A DNA stretch of 64,000 bases, from the NCBI RefSeq assembly GCF_000020725.1, contig NC_011146.1, forward strand, positions 4,096,001-4,160,000, read 5' to 3'. The translations under genes and the position numbers were made by a program. Positions 50,614 to 63,489 of the stretch are shown here, piece by piece (positions within the stretch are counted from its first letter, which is position 1; the number at the start of each line of letters is the position of its first letter). The stretch is from Citrifermentans bemidjiense Bem. GTDB taxonomy: Bacteria > Desulfobacterota > Desulfuromonadia > Geobacterales > Geobacteraceae. The notes beneath the pieces were generated by a model that was not told where the DNA came from, searched no databases, and saw nothing but the letters and a program-made list of their open reading frames with translations.

Positions 50614-51767
50614 AAGTGGCGTACTTCGACTGTTTTGCGGGAATCGCCGGCGACATGACCGTCGCTGCGCTGATCGAACTGGGTCTCCCGCTGGAGGTCC
50701 TGCGGCAGGAACTGGCGGGGCTTCCTTTTTCCGGCTACACGCTGGAAAGCCGCAAGGTGGAGCGACACGGCGTAGCCGGGACCTCCTTCAAGGTGACCCT
50801 CACCGAGGCGGACCAGCCGCACCGGCACTACAGCGGCATCGCGAAGATGATCGAGGCGTCCGGCCTGAAGCCCCGGGTGAAGGAGCTCGCGCAGCGGATC
50901 TTCAGAAGGCTCGCCGAGGCGGAGGCAGCCGTGCACGGCGTCCCCCTGGAGCGGGTGCATTTCCACGAGGTGGGCGCGGTCGACTCCATCGTCGACATCG
51001 TGGGGACCGCCATAGGGCTCGATTACCTGGGGGTGGAAGCGCTCTATGCCTCCGGGCTTCCCTACGGCAGGGGGTTCGTGCAGACGGCGCACGGCAGGCT
51101 CCCGGTCCCGGCGCCGGCAACCGCGGAGCTGATGGAGGGTATTCCCCTTACCGCCGACATCGGCGAGGGGGAGCGGGTCACCCCGACCGGTGCAGCCATA
51201 ATCGCGGCGCTGGCCGATGGCTTCGGCCCCCCGCCGCCAATGACGCCGCTTGGAACCGGCTACGGCGCGGGCGAGAAGGACTTTCCCGAACTCCCCAACC
51301 TGCTCCGGGTGCTTCTGGGCGAAAGCACGGAGGCAAAGGGTCACCAGGAGGTCCTGGTCATCGAGACCCACATCGACGACATGAACCCGGAGATCTTCGG
51401 CTTTCTCATGGAGAGGCTCCTGGAGGCGGGGGCGCTCGACGTCGCCTTTTCCCCCCTGCAGATGAAGAAGAACCGCCCCGCCACCTGCCTCACCGTGATC
51501 GCGGACCCCGCCGACCTGGAAAAGCTCTCGGCCATCGTTCTCTCGGAATCGACCGCCATCGGCCTGCGCTACTACCCGGCCCGCCGCGTCACCGCCGCGC
51601 GTAGCTTAGAAACCCGGGAAACCACCCTGGGCGAGGTCGCGGTGAAGGTGCTGGAAACCGGGCGCGTGACGCCGGAGTACGACTCCTGCCGCAGAATCGC
51701 GCTGGAGAAGGGAATCCCGCTCATCGAGGTGTACCGCACCGTGGAAAGGGAGTGCGGTCAGGCATGA
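50610..51767 (+). CDS. larC: LarC, nickel-pincer cofactor nickel insertase
   Basis: A 385-residue protein inserting Ni into the pincer nucleotide. The N-terminal AYFDCFAGIAGDMTVAALIELG and VERVHFHEVGAVDSIVDIVG, and the C-terminal ETHIDDMNPEIFGFLMERLLEAGALD, are diagnostic. In Lactobacillus LarC needs a programmed frameshift; here both parts are encoded in one uninterrupted frame. It is tied to pgpA by an ATGA overlap at its end, although the two functions are unrelated. Confidence 0.95.
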   Translation: MKVAYFDCFAGIAGDMTVAALIELGLPLEVLRQELAGLPFSGYTLESRKVERHGVAGTSFKVTLTEADQPHRHYSGIAKMIEASGLKPRVKELAQRIFRRLAEAEAAVHGVPLERVHFHEVGAVDSIVDIVGTAIGLDYLGVEALYASGLPYGRGFVQTAHGRLPVPAPATAELMEGIPLTADIGEGERVTPTGAAIIAALADGFGPPPPMTPLGTGYGAGEKDFPELPNLLRVLLGESTEAKGHQEVLVIETHIDDMNPEIFGFLMERLLEAGALDVAFSPLQMKKNRPATCLTVIADPADLEKLSAIVLSESTAIGLRYYPARRVTAARSLETRETTLGEVAVKVLETGRVTPEYDSCRRIALEKGIPLIEVYRTVERECGQA

Positions 51768-52213
51768 AACGCTTCGTCATCATTTCGGCAACCTGGTTCG
51801 GCACCGGCTTTTCCCCGTTCGCCTCGGGGACCGTGGGTACCCTCGGGGCGATACCGTTTTTCCTCCTCCTGTCGCGTATGCCGCTTGCGCTCTACCTGTT
51901 GACCTTGGTCGCCTTCACCCTCTTCGCCTGCTGGAGCGCCGGCTTCGGCGAGGAACTCTGGGGCGAGCACGACTCCGGCAAGATAGTGATCGACGAGGTG
52001 GCCGGGTATCTCGTCACCATGATCGCCGTCCCCCCCACCTGGCAGGGGGTGCTGATCGGGTTCCTGGCCTTCCGCTTCTTCGACATCCTGAAGCCGCAGC
52101 CGGCGCGCTGGTTCGACCGGTCGCTCAAAAACGGCTACGGGGTGGTGCTCGACGACGTCATGGCGGGGCTCTACGCCTGCGCGACGACGCACCTGGCCCT
52201 GAGGTTCCTATGA
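51764..52213 (+). CDS. pgpA: Phosphatidylglycerophosphatase A
   Basis: A 149-residue membrane enzyme converting phosphatidylglycerol phosphate to phosphatidylglycerol. The ATG at 51764 overlaps the larC stop. Conserved PgpA features: TGFSPFASGTVGTLGAIP, VIDEVAGYLV (acidic metal-site residues) and AFRFFDILKPQPARWFD, with three or four membrane segments. It overlaps cinA by 4 nt in a compact larB-larC-pgpA-cinA operon; pgpA next to cinA is a frequent arrangement in bacteria. Confidence 0.95.
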   Translation: MKRFVIISATWFGTGFSPFASGTVGTLGAIPFFLLLSRMPLALYLLTLVAFTLFACWSAGFGEELWGEHDSGKIVIDEVAGYLVTMIAVPPTWQGVLIGFLAFRFFDILKPQPARWFDRSLKNGYGVVLDDVMAGLYACATTHLALRFL

Positions 52214-53454
52214 GGGTGGCGGTTCTTTCCATAGGGGACGAGCTTCTCTCCGGCGAGGTGGTGGACACCAACGCAAGCCACATCGCCGACCGGCTCTTCC
52301 AGGCGGGGGGGCGGGTAGAGCGGCACCTGACCGTCCCCGACGACGCGGAGGCGATCGCCTCCGCCCTCACGGAGCTCGGCGCGCGCAGCGACGCGGTTAT
52401 AGTCACCGGGGGCTTGGGCCCCACCCCGGACGACTTGACCGCCGAGGCCGCGGCGCGGGCAGCCGGAACGGAACTGGAGCTCTCATCTGAAGCGCTTGAC
52501 CACCTGGAGCGCTTCGCCCAGAGGATCACCGGAGAGCTGCACCCGGCCAACCGCAGGCAGGCGCTTCTCCCCAAAGGGTGCAGGCTGATCCCCAACCCTT
52601 TGGGAACCGCCTTGGGCTTCGTGGTCCGCATAGGTCAGGCCGACTGCTTCTTCATGCCCGGCGTCCCCTACGAGATGGAGCGGATGCTGGAAGAGACGGT
52701 GCTCCCGGAGCTTACCGGCAGGTTCGAAGCCGGCTGGCAGCGGGTGACGCTGAAGCTTTTCGGCATCGCCGAGGCTGCCATCGCGGAACTTCTGGAGGGG
52801 GCGATTCCCGAAGGGTCCCCGGTGCAGCTTGCCTACTGCGTGAAGTTCCCGGAGATCCACCTGATCCTGCGGGCCACGGCCAGCGACGCGCCCTTCTTGC
52901 AGCAGGCGGCCGGCGAGCTGCGGCAGCGCCTTTCCGCCTATCTCTTTGCCGAGGACCGGGAGGAGATGGACGACCGGCTGGCGCTTTTGCTGCGGGAAAG
53001 CGGTCTCACCCTGGCGCTGGCCGAATCCTGCACCGGCGGCATGATCGCCGCCCGCATCACCGCCGTCGCGGGAAGCTCCGCCTATTTCCTGGAAGGAAAC
53101 GTCACCTACAGCAACGAGGCGAAGACCAGGATGCTGCAGGTCCCCGCCCCCCTGATAGCGGAGCACGGCGCGGTCAGCGCCGAGGTCGCCCGCGCCATGG
53201 CGGTCGGGGCGAGGGAGGCGGCGGGAAGCGACCTGGCGTTGTCGGTGACCGGCATCGCCGGCCCGGACGGGGGGACCCCCGAAAAGCCGGTCGGCACCGT
53301 CTACCTGGCCCTTGTCGACCAAGGCTCTTGCCGGGTCGAGCGCTTCAACTTCCAGGGCGACCGCGACCGCGTCCGTTCCATCACCTGCTTCACCGCGCTC
53401 GATTGGCTGCGCCGCTACCTCCTCACACGGAAGACGACACCAGGCCGGGGTTGA
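52210..53454 (+). CDS. cinA: CinA-like protein (nicotinamide mononucleotide deamidase)
   Basis: A 414-residue two-domain protein. The N-terminal MoCF/COG1058 domain (about 1-170) starts RVAVLSIGDELLSGEVVDTNA and includes VTGGLGPTPDDLTAEA; the C-terminal amidase (PncC-like, about 255-410) has LAESCTGGMIAARITAVAGSS, GNVTYSNEAK and VTGIAGPDGGT. The full-length form recycles pyridine nucleotides by ADP-ribose pyrophosphatase and NMN deamidase activities. Upstream of recA in many genomes; here a sensor kinase gene intervenes. Confidence 0.95.
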   Translation: MRVAVLSIGDELLSGEVVDTNASHIADRLFQAGGRVERHLTVPDDAEAIASALTELGARSDAVIVTGGLGPTPDDLTAEAAARAAGTELELSSEALDHLERFAQRITGELHPANRRQALLPKGCRLIPNPLGTALGFVVRIGQADCFFMPGVPYEMERMLEETVLPELTGRFEAGWQRVTLKLFGIAEAAIAELLEGAIPEGSPVQLAYCVKFPEIHLILRATASDAPFLQQAAGELRQRLSAYLFAEDREEMDDRLALLLRESGLTLALAESCTGGMIAARITAVAGSSAYFLEGNVTYSNEAKTRMLQVPAPLIAEHGAVSAEVARAMAVGAREAAGSDLALSVTGIAGPDGGTPEKPVGTVYLALVDQGSCRVERFNFQGDRDRVRSITCFTALDWLRRYLLTRKTTPGRG

Positions 53455-53491
53455 CCGGTCACAACAAGTTGCCGGTACAGAGGACACGTTC

Positions 53492-55489
53492 TTGCACTTC
53501 GCACCGTTCCTGCTCATAGCCGTTTGCGAGCTGATATTGCTCTTCATCGGGAGGCGCACCCCGCTGCCGGGGTGGCTGCACCTTGGCGTCTTGGTCACGG
53601 TTACCGCCGTGCTCCTCTTTGTCGCCGCCCGGGCCTGGAAGCGGCAGCTCCGCGTACAGGAAGGGCTGAAGCGCGAGTTGGAGGAGATGCGGCTGGAAGC
53701 GGTGAAAAGCGCCCGCCGCTACAAGAGCCTCCTGGAGGGGGCGGGCAACGCCATCTTCATCTTCAGCGCCGACACCGGTCTTTTGGAGGAAGAAAACCGC
53801 GTGGGACGGGAGCTTTTGGGTTTCAGCAAGGAGGAGCTCGACTCCATCCAGGCGCGCGACCTGTTGCATCCCGACGAGCATGAGCGGTTCCGCTGCTTCC
53901 TCTACCAGGTGAAGCGCAACGGGCGCGGAGAACTGGACTCGGTCCGGATCAGGAAGAAAAACGGCACCTTCTTCCTGGCCGAGATCAATGCCCGGCTCAT
54001 CGACTTGGGGGACGAGCAGGTGGCGCACTGCCTCATGCGCGACATCACCAAGAAAAGGCGCACCGAAAAAGAGATCTGGCAAAGAAACCGCGAGCTTTCC
54101 ATCCTCAACGACATACTCACCGGCATGAACCATTCCGCCGACCTGGAACAGGAGCAGCAAAGAACCCTGTGGGAGATCATGGAGCTCTTCGACGCAGGGG
54201 GGGGCACCATGCACCTGTACCGCGGCGACCAGGGAAGCGCCAGGCTTTGCGCCAGTTGCCACGTCTCTGCCGAATTGGAGCAGCGCCTCTCCCAAAGCCT
54301 CGCCCAAGACCCGGAGCGCTTCCTGAAGGTGAAAAGGCTGAAGGCGCCGCAGATGAAGGAGTTGGGCGCCGCCGCGGAGGGATGGCAATGCCTCACCTCG
54401 GTCCCCATCAGCGCGCAGGAGCACCTGGTCGGCGTAATGCACCTCATGCATCGCGACCCCTGCCGCTACAGCGCCGAAGAAATCCGCTTCCTGGAAAGCG
54501 TCGGCAAGCAGATGGGTAACATCATCGAGAAAGGGAGGCTCTTCGCCGAGCTGAACTGGAAAAGCGGCGAACTGCTCCGCTCGCACCGCCTTTTGGAGAA
54601 GAGCAGCCACAACCTCTCCGTTTCCGAGATCCGGCTCAAGCAGAATCTGGCCTTGGTGGAGCAGGCTAGCCTGGAGCAGAACCGGCTGGACCGGATGAAG
54701 AACCAATTCCTGGGGATGGTCTCCCACGAGTTCAACACCCCGCTCACCAGCATCATCTCCGGCGTCGAGCATCTGCTGCAAAACGGCTGGCACAGCGAGC
54801 AGGAGGCGCGCTCCGTGCTGGAACTGGTGCGGGACGGCGGGCTCAGGCTGAAGGGGCTGGTCGCCGACCTTTTGAAGCTGATCAAGGTGGAGGCCAGGCG
54901 TGGTGCGCTGGAGACCTCGGCGGTGCACCTGCGGCATTTCCTGGACGAACTCGCGGCGCAGTTGCAGCCGCAGCTGGAAGAGCGGGGTCAGCGCGTCACC
55001 CTGGCGGGGTTGGAAGAGCTCCCGTTCTTCGATGCGGACCGCAACTACCTGGAGCGCGTCTTCGGCGAGCTTTTGCAAAACGCCATCAGGTTCAGCCCAC
55101 ACAAAGGGGAGATCCTGGTGACCGGGCGGGTGGTGGACCGCCCTGCCCTCCTGGAGCGCAGGGAAACCCTGGAGCGCTTCAACCCCGAGTTCCTCAGGCG
55201 CTGCGGCGAACGCTGCTATCTGGAAGTGGAGGTGCGGGACAACGGCATCGGCATCCCCCCCGAGGAGCAGCAGGGGATCTTCGGGATCTTCTACGAGGTC
55301 GGCGAGATAAGGCACCACTCCAGCGGCATGAGCCGCGAGCAGGGAAGAGGGGCGGGGTTAGGTCTCGCCATGGTGAAGGGGATGGTGGAGGCCCACGGCG
55401 GGATGGTGTGGGTGGAGAGTGCGGGAGGAAGCTCCTTCTTCCTGGTCCTTCCCCTGGAGCAGGAAGCGATCCAGCCGGCGCTGTTCTGA
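53492..55489 (+). CDS. PAS-GAF sensor histidine kinase
   Basis: A 665-residue kinase from the TTG at 53492 (AGAGGA about 7 nt upstream); a longer frame from 53312 is only the cinA 3' end read in another frame. Two N-terminal helices (about 4-20 and 28-46), PAS (about 80-190), GAF-like region (about 215-360, with WQCLTSVPISAQEHLVGVMHL), HisKA with MVSHEFNTPLTSIISGVEHLL and HATPase with LLQNAIRF, VRDNGIGIP and GRGAGLGLAMVKG. No partner regulator adjoins; signal unknown. Confidence 0.9.
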   Translation: MHFAPFLLIAVCELILLFIGRRTPLPGWLHLGVLVTVTAVLLFVAARAWKRQLRVQEGLKRELEEMRLEAVKSARRYKSLLEGAGNAIFIFSADTGLLEEENRVGRELLGFSKEELDSIQARDLLHPDEHERFRCFLYQVKRNGRGELDSVRIRKKNGTFFLAEINARLIDLGDEQVAHCLMRDITKKRRTEKEIWQRNRELSILNDILTGMNHSADLEQEQQRTLWEIMELFDAGGGTMHLYRGDQGSARLCASCHVSAELEQRLSQSLAQDPERFLKVKRLKAPQMKELGAAAEGWQCLTSVPISAQEHLVGVMHLMHRDPCRYSAEEIRFLESVGKQMGNIIEKGRLFAELNWKSGELLRSHRLLEKSSHNLSVSEIRLKQNLALVEQASLEQNRLDRMKNQFLGMVSHEFNTPLTSIISGVEHLLQNGWHSEQEARSVLELVRDGGLRLKGLVADLLKLIKVEARRGALETSAVHLRHFLDELAAQLQPQLEERGQRVTLAGLEELPFFDADRNYLERVFGELLQNAIRFSPHKGEILVTGRVVDRPALLERRETLERFNPEFLRRCGERCYLEVEVRDNGIGIPPEEQQGIFGIFYEVGEIRHHSSGMSREQGRGAGLGLAMVKGMVEAHGGMVWVESAGGSSFFLVLPLEQEAIQPALF

Positions 55490-55497
55490 ACGGCCGA

Positions 55498-55715
55498 AAG
55501 GCCGTTCAACGTTCAACGTTCGACGTTTAAGATCGAGATTGAGATTGAGATTGAGATTGAGATTAAGTGAAGGCGAACAGGCATGAACAGCAAGAAACGG
55601 TTCAACGTTTGGACGTTGAATCCGATATGGAGAAGGGGCCGTAGCGAGGTGGACGATCTGGCGGAAAGGCGCCTCGAACCTTGAACGTTGAACCTTGAAC
55701 GGTTTTTACTCGTTG
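55498..55715. repeat. GTTCAACG/CGTTGAAC repeat cluster, copy A
   Basis: GCCGTTCAACGTTCAACG with TTCGACGTTT near 55501-55528, ACGGTTCAACGTTTGGACG with TTGAA at 55596-55620 and CTCGAACCTTGAACG with TTGAACCTTGAACGG at 55673-55712. Forward and reverse forms face each other, so long hairpins can form. The same words recur at 63490-63710. Confidence 0.7.
55535..55564. repeat. GAGATT hexanucleotide microsatellite, five units
   Basis: Five perfect GAGATT units in tandem within repeat cluster A. Such a run could vary in length by slippage but lies outside coding sequence. Confidence 0.95.
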
Positions 55716-55802
55716 AAAACCCGCTCCGGGTTGTGCTATTGGTGATGGGATTTTTTACCGGACAACGACCTGCTTTTGTGCAGGCTACAGGAGATATAGA
55801 CG

Positions 55803-56819
<1,017 letters not shown>

Positions 56820-56822
56820 ACC

Positions 56823-57974
56823 ATGGAACTTAACGAGATCCTCGGCATAGCCATGAAGGCGAAGGGGTCCGACATCCACCTGAAGGCGGGGCTTCCCCCC
56901 ATCGTCAGGATCGACGGCGCCTTGCGCGCCATCCCCAACGCCGACCGGCTCTCGACGGACGCAGTCAGGACAATGGCGTTCAACATCATGAACGAACGCC
57001 AGAAACGGATCTTCGAGGAAAACTACGAGGTCGACCTGTCCTACGGTGTCCCGGGTCTCGGGCGCTTCCGCGTCAACGTCTTCGCCCAGCGCGGCACGGT
57101 CGCCCTGGTTCTGCGCGCCATCCCGATCGCCATCCCGACGCTCGAAACGCTGAACCTGCCGCCGGTGCTGAAAAAGCTGGCCCTGGAGCAGCGCGGCCTG
57201 ATCCTCGTCACCGGCACCACGGGGAGCGGCAAGTCCACCACGCTTGCCTCCATCATCGACTACATCAACGAGCACCGGACCTGCAACATCATCACCATCG
57301 AGGATCCGGTCGAGTACCTGCACAAGGACAAGAAGAGCCTGATCAGCCAGCGCGAGGTCGGCTTCGACACCCTGACCTTCGGCAAGGCGCTCACTTCGGC
57401 GCTACGCCAGGACCCGGACGTGATCCTCGTGGGCGAGATGCGCGACTACGAGACCATCGAGACGGCGCTCACCGCCGCCGAGACCGGCCACCTGGTCCTC
57501 TCCACCCTGCATACCCTGGACGCCGCCGAAACCGTCAACAGGGTCATCTCCGTCTTCCCCCCTTACCACCAGAGGCAGGTGAGGATGCAGCTGTCGGGGA
57601 TACTGAAAGGGGTCATCTCCCAAAGGCTCGTGCCGCGCGCCGACGGCAAGGGTCGCGTCCCGGCGGTCGAGGTCCTGATCGGCACTGCGCGCATCAGGGA
57701 TTGCATCGACGACAAGGAGAAGACCAAGCAGATTCCCGAGGCGATCGCCCAGGGGTTCACGACCTACGGCATGCAGACCTTCGACCAGTCGCTCATGCAG
57801 CTTATGACCAAGAACCTGATCAGCTACGAGGAAGCCATGAGGCAGTCGAGCAACCCCGACGACTTCGCCCTCAAGGTCTCCGGCATCTCTTCCACCTCCG
57901 ACTCCAGCTGGGACGAGTTCACCAGCGAAGAGCCCTCCGCAGACGGCGGCGAGATGAATATCGAGAAGTACTAG
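56823..57974 (+). CDS. pilT: Type IV pilus retraction ATPase PilT
   Basis: A 383-residue hexameric cytoplasmic ATPase that depolymerises type IV pili. PAS-like N-terminal domain (about 1-110), Walker A GTTGSGKST (about 135-143), Asp box EDPVEYLH, Walker B and His box DPDVILVGEMRDYETIETALTAAETGHLVLSTLHT and the retraction signature AIRNLIRE-like region replaced by GRVPAVEVLIGTARIRDCI. The tail after about 355 is acidic and Ser-rich. It sits between recA (3 bp) and recX (0 bp), implying one transcript. Confidence 0.95.
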   Translation: MELNEILGIAMKAKGSDIHLKAGLPPIVRIDGALRAIPNADRLSTDAVRTMAFNIMNERQKRIFEENYEVDLSYGVPGLGRFRVNVFAQRGTVALVLRAIPIAIPTLETLNLPPVLKKLALEQRGLILVTGTTGSGKSTTLASIIDYINEHRTCNIITIEDPVEYLHKDKKSLISQREVGFDTLTFGKALTSALRQDPDVILVGEMRDYETIETALTAAETGHLVLSTLHTLDAAETVNRVISVFPPYHQRQVRMQLSGILKGVISQRLVPRADGKGRVPAVEVLIGTARIRDCIDDKEKTKQIPEAIAQGFTTYGMQTFDQSLMQLMTKNLISYEEAMRQSSNPDDFALKVSGISSTSDSSWDEFTSEEPSADGGEMNIEKY

Positions 57975-58445
57975 GTGCAGCGGGGAAGCGCCTTCGACTG
58001 CTGCCTGAGGGTGCTGGCCCTGCGCGACCACGCCGAGGCGGAACTGCGCAGGAAACTGGAAAGGAAGGGTTACCAGGAGGAAGAGGTCGAGGCGAGCGTC
58101 GTCCGGCTGAAGGAACTTGGTTACCTCGACGACCTCCGCTTCGCCCGTGCCTTCGCCGCCTCGCAGCTTAGAAACGGCAAGGGGTACGGGGTGCGGCTGA
58201 AGATGGAGCTCGCCCGTCGCGGCGTCGCCGCAGCCATCGTCGACGAGGTGCTCAGCGAGCTGGCACAGGAGTACGGCGAGTCCGATCTGCTGGCCCAGGT
58301 GATGGAGCGCCGTTACGCCTCCTTCGACCCAACGACCGCGACGGACAAGGAAAAGCGCAAGGTGATCGGCTACCTGCAGCGGAAGGGATTTTCCCTCTCG
58401 GCGATTTTCAAGAAGCTTGACGGGCACGGCTGCTGCGACGAGTAA
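57975..58445 (+). CDS. recX: Regulatory protein RecX
   Basis: A 156-residue RecA modulator that inhibits filament extension. The GTG start directly follows the pilT stop. Three-helix RecX repeats are visible: ALRDHAEAELRRKLERKGY, VVRLKELGYLDDLRFARAFAASQLRNGKGYGVRLKMELARRGV and RKVIGYLQRKGFSLSAIFKKL. It is the normal recA partner, here separated from recA by pilT. Confidence 0.93.
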   Translation: MQRGSAFDCCLRVLALRDHAEAELRRKLERKGYQEEEVEASVVRLKELGYLDDLRFARAFAASQLRNGKGYGVRLKMELARRGVAAAIVDEVLSELAQEYGESDLLAQVMERRYASFDPTTATDKEKRKVIGYLQRKGFSLSAIFKKLDGHGCCDE

Positions 58446-58452
58446 CCGCCAA

Positions 58453-58491
58453 ACCACCCTCACCCCAACCCTCTCCCAGGGGGAGAGGGAG
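58453..58491. repeat. Dispersed palindrome CCCTCTCCC/GGGAGAGGG
   Basis: ACCCTCACCCCAACCC followed by CTCTCCC-AGGG-GGAGAGGGAG, between recX and alaS. A common interspersed hairpin in proteobacteria. Confidence 0.7.
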
Positions 58492-58576
58492 TATGGACGA
58501 ATTTAATCCCCAAGCCCTGTACAGAGGGAGCGGGGAATTTGAAGATGACCATTTAATTCCATTTTGAGGTTTTTTT

Positions 58577-61204
<2,628 letters not shown>

Positions 61205-61206
61205 AA

Positions 61207-61280
61207 ACTCCCCCCTCCTGACCTCCCCCCTCTTAACCAGTCCCCTCCCCTGGAGGGGGAGGGTTAGGGAGGGGGAAGCG
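61207..61280. repeat. Dispersed C-rich/G-rich palindrome after alaS
   Basis: CCCCCCTCCTGACCTCCCCC followed by CTCCCC-TGGA-GGGGGAGGG and TTAGGGAGGGGG. Strong hairpin without T-tract, same class as 29702. Confidence 0.7.
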
Positions 61281-61347
61281 CTGCGGCCCTTTCGACCAAA
61301 GCAAACGCAGGCGACCGCCAGTTACAAAAACAAGATCATCCCGGGAC

Positions 61348-62493
61348 ATGCCGATGCTGCAACTGACCCCAAACCCGAACCAGTCCCTCCAGTTGGAGAT
61401 CGAGAAGAAAACCGTGCTTATCGTCGACGACGAGGCGGTGATCCGCGACCTCTGCAAACGGGTGCTGCACGACTACGACGTCATCGAGGCGGGGGACGGG
61501 GCAGAGGCGCTGGAGATCTTCCACAAGGGGGGGGTCGACGTCATCCTCACCGACGTGATGATGCCGGAAATGGACGGGCTTGAGCTCCTGAAAAACCTGA
61601 AGGAGCGGGAGCCGACCGTGGTGGTCATCATCATGACCGGCTTCGCCGACAAGGAACTGATCCTGAAGGCGCTCAAGGCGGATGCGGACGACTTCATCAC
61701 CAAGCCGCTCAACCTGCTGCAGCTAAAGAGCGCGGTCGACAAGGCGCTGGTGAAAAAGGCCCTCAAGGAAGAGATCGCGAACCTGAAGAGCGTCGACAGC
61801 TTCAAGACGCTCTTTCTCTCCATGATCTCGCACAAGTTCCGCACCCCCATCACCTCCATCTCGCTCTTCCTGCAAAACCTCGCCTCCGGCGTGATAGACA
61901 CGCGCGACGAAGGGGCCAGAGAGCACATTGGCCTCGTGTACGACGAGGCGTGCTACCTGGGCAACCTGGTGAGCGAACTCCTCGCCTTTTCCTCGTTCAT
62001 GAACGGCAACAGCGATCTGCACTTGGAGCCGTGCGACCTGAAGGATCTCATCCCCTCGCTCATCAGTGACTCGAAGGAGTGGCTGACGAAACCAGGGGTC
62101 GCCCCGCAGAGCGACCTGGAAGAGGTACCCGAGCTGAGGCTCGACCGCGAGAAGATCGCCTTCGCGCTGCAGCAGGTGATCGACAACGCCATAAAGTTCT
62201 CCAAGGATACCGGACTTGTCTGCGTCACCATGAGAAACCGCGCCGGCAGTTGCCAGATCTCGGTGGAAGACAACGGCATCGGCATACCCAAGGAGCAGTT
62301 GCCCAAGATCTTCGAGAAGTTCTACCAGGTGGACGCCGATCGGACCGGGCAGGTCCGCGGCTTCGGCCTCGGCCTTTTCTACGCCCGCCTGTTCATCAGG
62401 ATGCACGGCGGCAGCATCAGCATCGAAAGCGAGCTGAATGTCGGCACCCGCGTCCTCATCAGCATCCCCCACACTACCAGTCAAAGCCCCTGA
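61348..62493 (+). CDS. Response regulator-histidine kinase hybrid, soluble
   Basis: A 381-residue cytoplasmic protein. N-terminal receiver (about 20-135): VDDEAVIRDLCKRVL, phospho-Asp in LTDVMMPEMDG, IMTGFAD, ITKPLNLLQL. It is followed by a HisKA-like helix with ISHKFRTPITSISLFLQNLA (HKFRTP instead of HELRTP) and a HATPase with QVIDNAIKFS, VEDNGIGIP and GFGLGLFYARLF. Receiver-first kinases act as signal integrators fed by another kinase. No membrane segments. A first ATG at 61348 lacks a clear ribosome-binding site; the next Met is residue 3. Confidence 0.9.
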   Translation: MPMLQLTPNPNQSLQLEIEKKTVLIVDDEAVIRDLCKRVLHDYDVIEAGDGAEALEIFHKGGVDVILTDVMMPEMDGLELLKNLKEREPTVVVIIMTGFADKELILKALKADADDFITKPLNLLQLKSAVDKALVKKALKEEIANLKSVDSFKTLFLSMISHKFRTPITSISLFLQNLASGVIDTRDEGAREHIGLVYDEACYLGNLVSELLAFSSFMNGNSDLHLEPCDLKDLIPSLISDSKEWLTKPGVAPQSDLEEVPELRLDREKIAFALQQVIDNAIKFSKDTGLVCVTMRNRAGSCQISVEDNGIGIPKEQLPKIFEKFYQVDADRTGQVRGFGLGLFYARLFIRMHGGSISIESELNVGTRVLISIPHTTSQSP

Positions 62494-62534
62494 TAGATCG
62501 TAGCATCGGCCTTTCAGTCAAACCCTCTTTGAAG

Positions 62535-62562
62535 TTGATTATTTCCCTCTATCTGCTATATT
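62535..62562 (+). promoter_or_regulatory. Sigma-70-like promoter of argB
   Basis: TTGATT (62535-62540), 16-nt spacer, TATATT (62557-62562); transcription would start about 35 bp upstream of the argB start. No ARG-box-like site recognised. Confidence 0.55.
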
Positions 62563-62603
62563 AACGTCTTTCAAAACGGCCATAAACTATGAAAGAGGCG
62601 CCA

Positions 62604-63482
62604 ATGCAGCAACTCATAGAAAAGGCGAGCACACTCATGGAGGCGCTCCCTTATATCAGACGTTTTTCCGGCAAGACTATCGTCATCAAGTACGGCGGCC
62701 ACGCGATGGCTGATGAGAAGCTCAGGAAGTCTTTCGCACTCGACGTCATCCTGCTCAAATACATTGGCATCAATACCGTGGTAGTACACGGCGGCGGTCC
62801 GCAGATAAACGAGACACTGAAGCGCTACGGCATAGTGTCAGAGTTCGTGAAGGGGATGCGCGTCACCGATAAAGAGACGATGGGCGTCGTGGAGATGGTC
62901 CTGACCGGGCAGGTCAACCGCGAGGTGGTGGGATACATCAACCAGAACGGCGGCCGCGCGGCCGGACTCTCCGGCAAAGACGGCGACCTCTTGATCTGCG
63001 AGAAGCTGCTGCAGGAAGTAAAGAGCGAAGACGGCAGCACCGAGACGGTCGACATCGGTTTCGTCGGCGACGTAGTCGAGGTGAACCCCGCCATATTACA
63101 GGCATTGGAAAAGGGGGGCTTCATACCGGTCATAGCGCCGGTAGGAGTAGGTCGAGCCGGGGAGAGCTACAACATCAACGCCGACGTCGTGGCCGGCAAG
63201 GTCGCGGCCGCCCTTAACGCCGAAAAACTGATCCTTTTGACCGACGTCTCGGGAGTGAAGAGCAAGGAGGGGGAACTCCTCTCCAGCATCCCGCTCGCCG
63301 ATGTCCCCGCCCTCATCGACAACGGCACCGTCACCGGCGGGATGATCCCCAAGGTCACCTGCTGCACCGACGCGCTTGCCGCCGGGGTCAAGAAGGCCCA
63401 CATCGTGGACGGCCGGATCGAGCACGCGATCCTGCTGGAGATCTTCACCAACGTCGGGATCGGGACGGAAATACAGGCTTAA
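62604..63482 (+). CDS. argB: Acetylglutamate kinase
   Basis: A 292-residue enzyme catalysing the second step of arginine synthesis, N-acetylglutamate phosphorylation. The ATG at 62604 has AGAGG 7 nt upstream and is preferred over the ATG at 62589. Kinase landmarks: [61 protein letters not shown] and GGMIPKV. An N-terminal helix ([20 protein letters not shown]) before the core is typical of arginine-inhibitable hexameric enzymes. Followed by argD after a repeat-rich gap. Confidence 0.97.
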   Translation: MQQLIEKASTLMEALPYIRRFSGKTIVIKYGGHAMADEKLRKSFALDVILLKYIGINTVVVHGGGPQINETLKRYGIVSEFVKGMRVTDKETMGVVEMVLTGQVNREVVGYINQNGGRAAGLSGKDGDLLICEKLLQEVKSEDGSTETVDIGFVGDVVEVNPAILQALEKGGFIPVIAPVGVGRAGESYNINADVVAGKVAAALNAEKLILLTDVSGVKSKEGELLSSIPLADVPALIDNGTVTGGMIPKVTCCTDALAAGVKKAHIVDGRIEHAILLEIFTNVGIGTEIQA

Positions 63483-63489
63483 CTGCCAA

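Larger units (their letters stand above)
55490..55802. other. Repeat-filled intergenic region upstream of recA
   Basis: About 310 bp made largely of GTTCAACG-type repeats and a GAGATT microsatellite (see separate entries). I could not identify a LexA-type operator or a convincing -35/-10 pair for recA; the last 75 bp (55730-55802) are free of repeats and must hold the promoter. AGGAG precedes the recA start by 9 nt. Confidence 0.5.

Noticed and set aside
53312-53491. 60-residue N-terminal extension of the PAS-GAF kinase
   Set aside because: It is the 3' end of cinA read in another frame, Ser/Ala/Arg rich; the TTG at 53492 has a ribosome-binding site.
53459-55318. 619-codon minus-strand frame opposite the PAS-GAF kinase
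   Set aside because: Antisense shadow; no recognisable domain while the plus strand shows PAS, HisKA and HATPase motifs.
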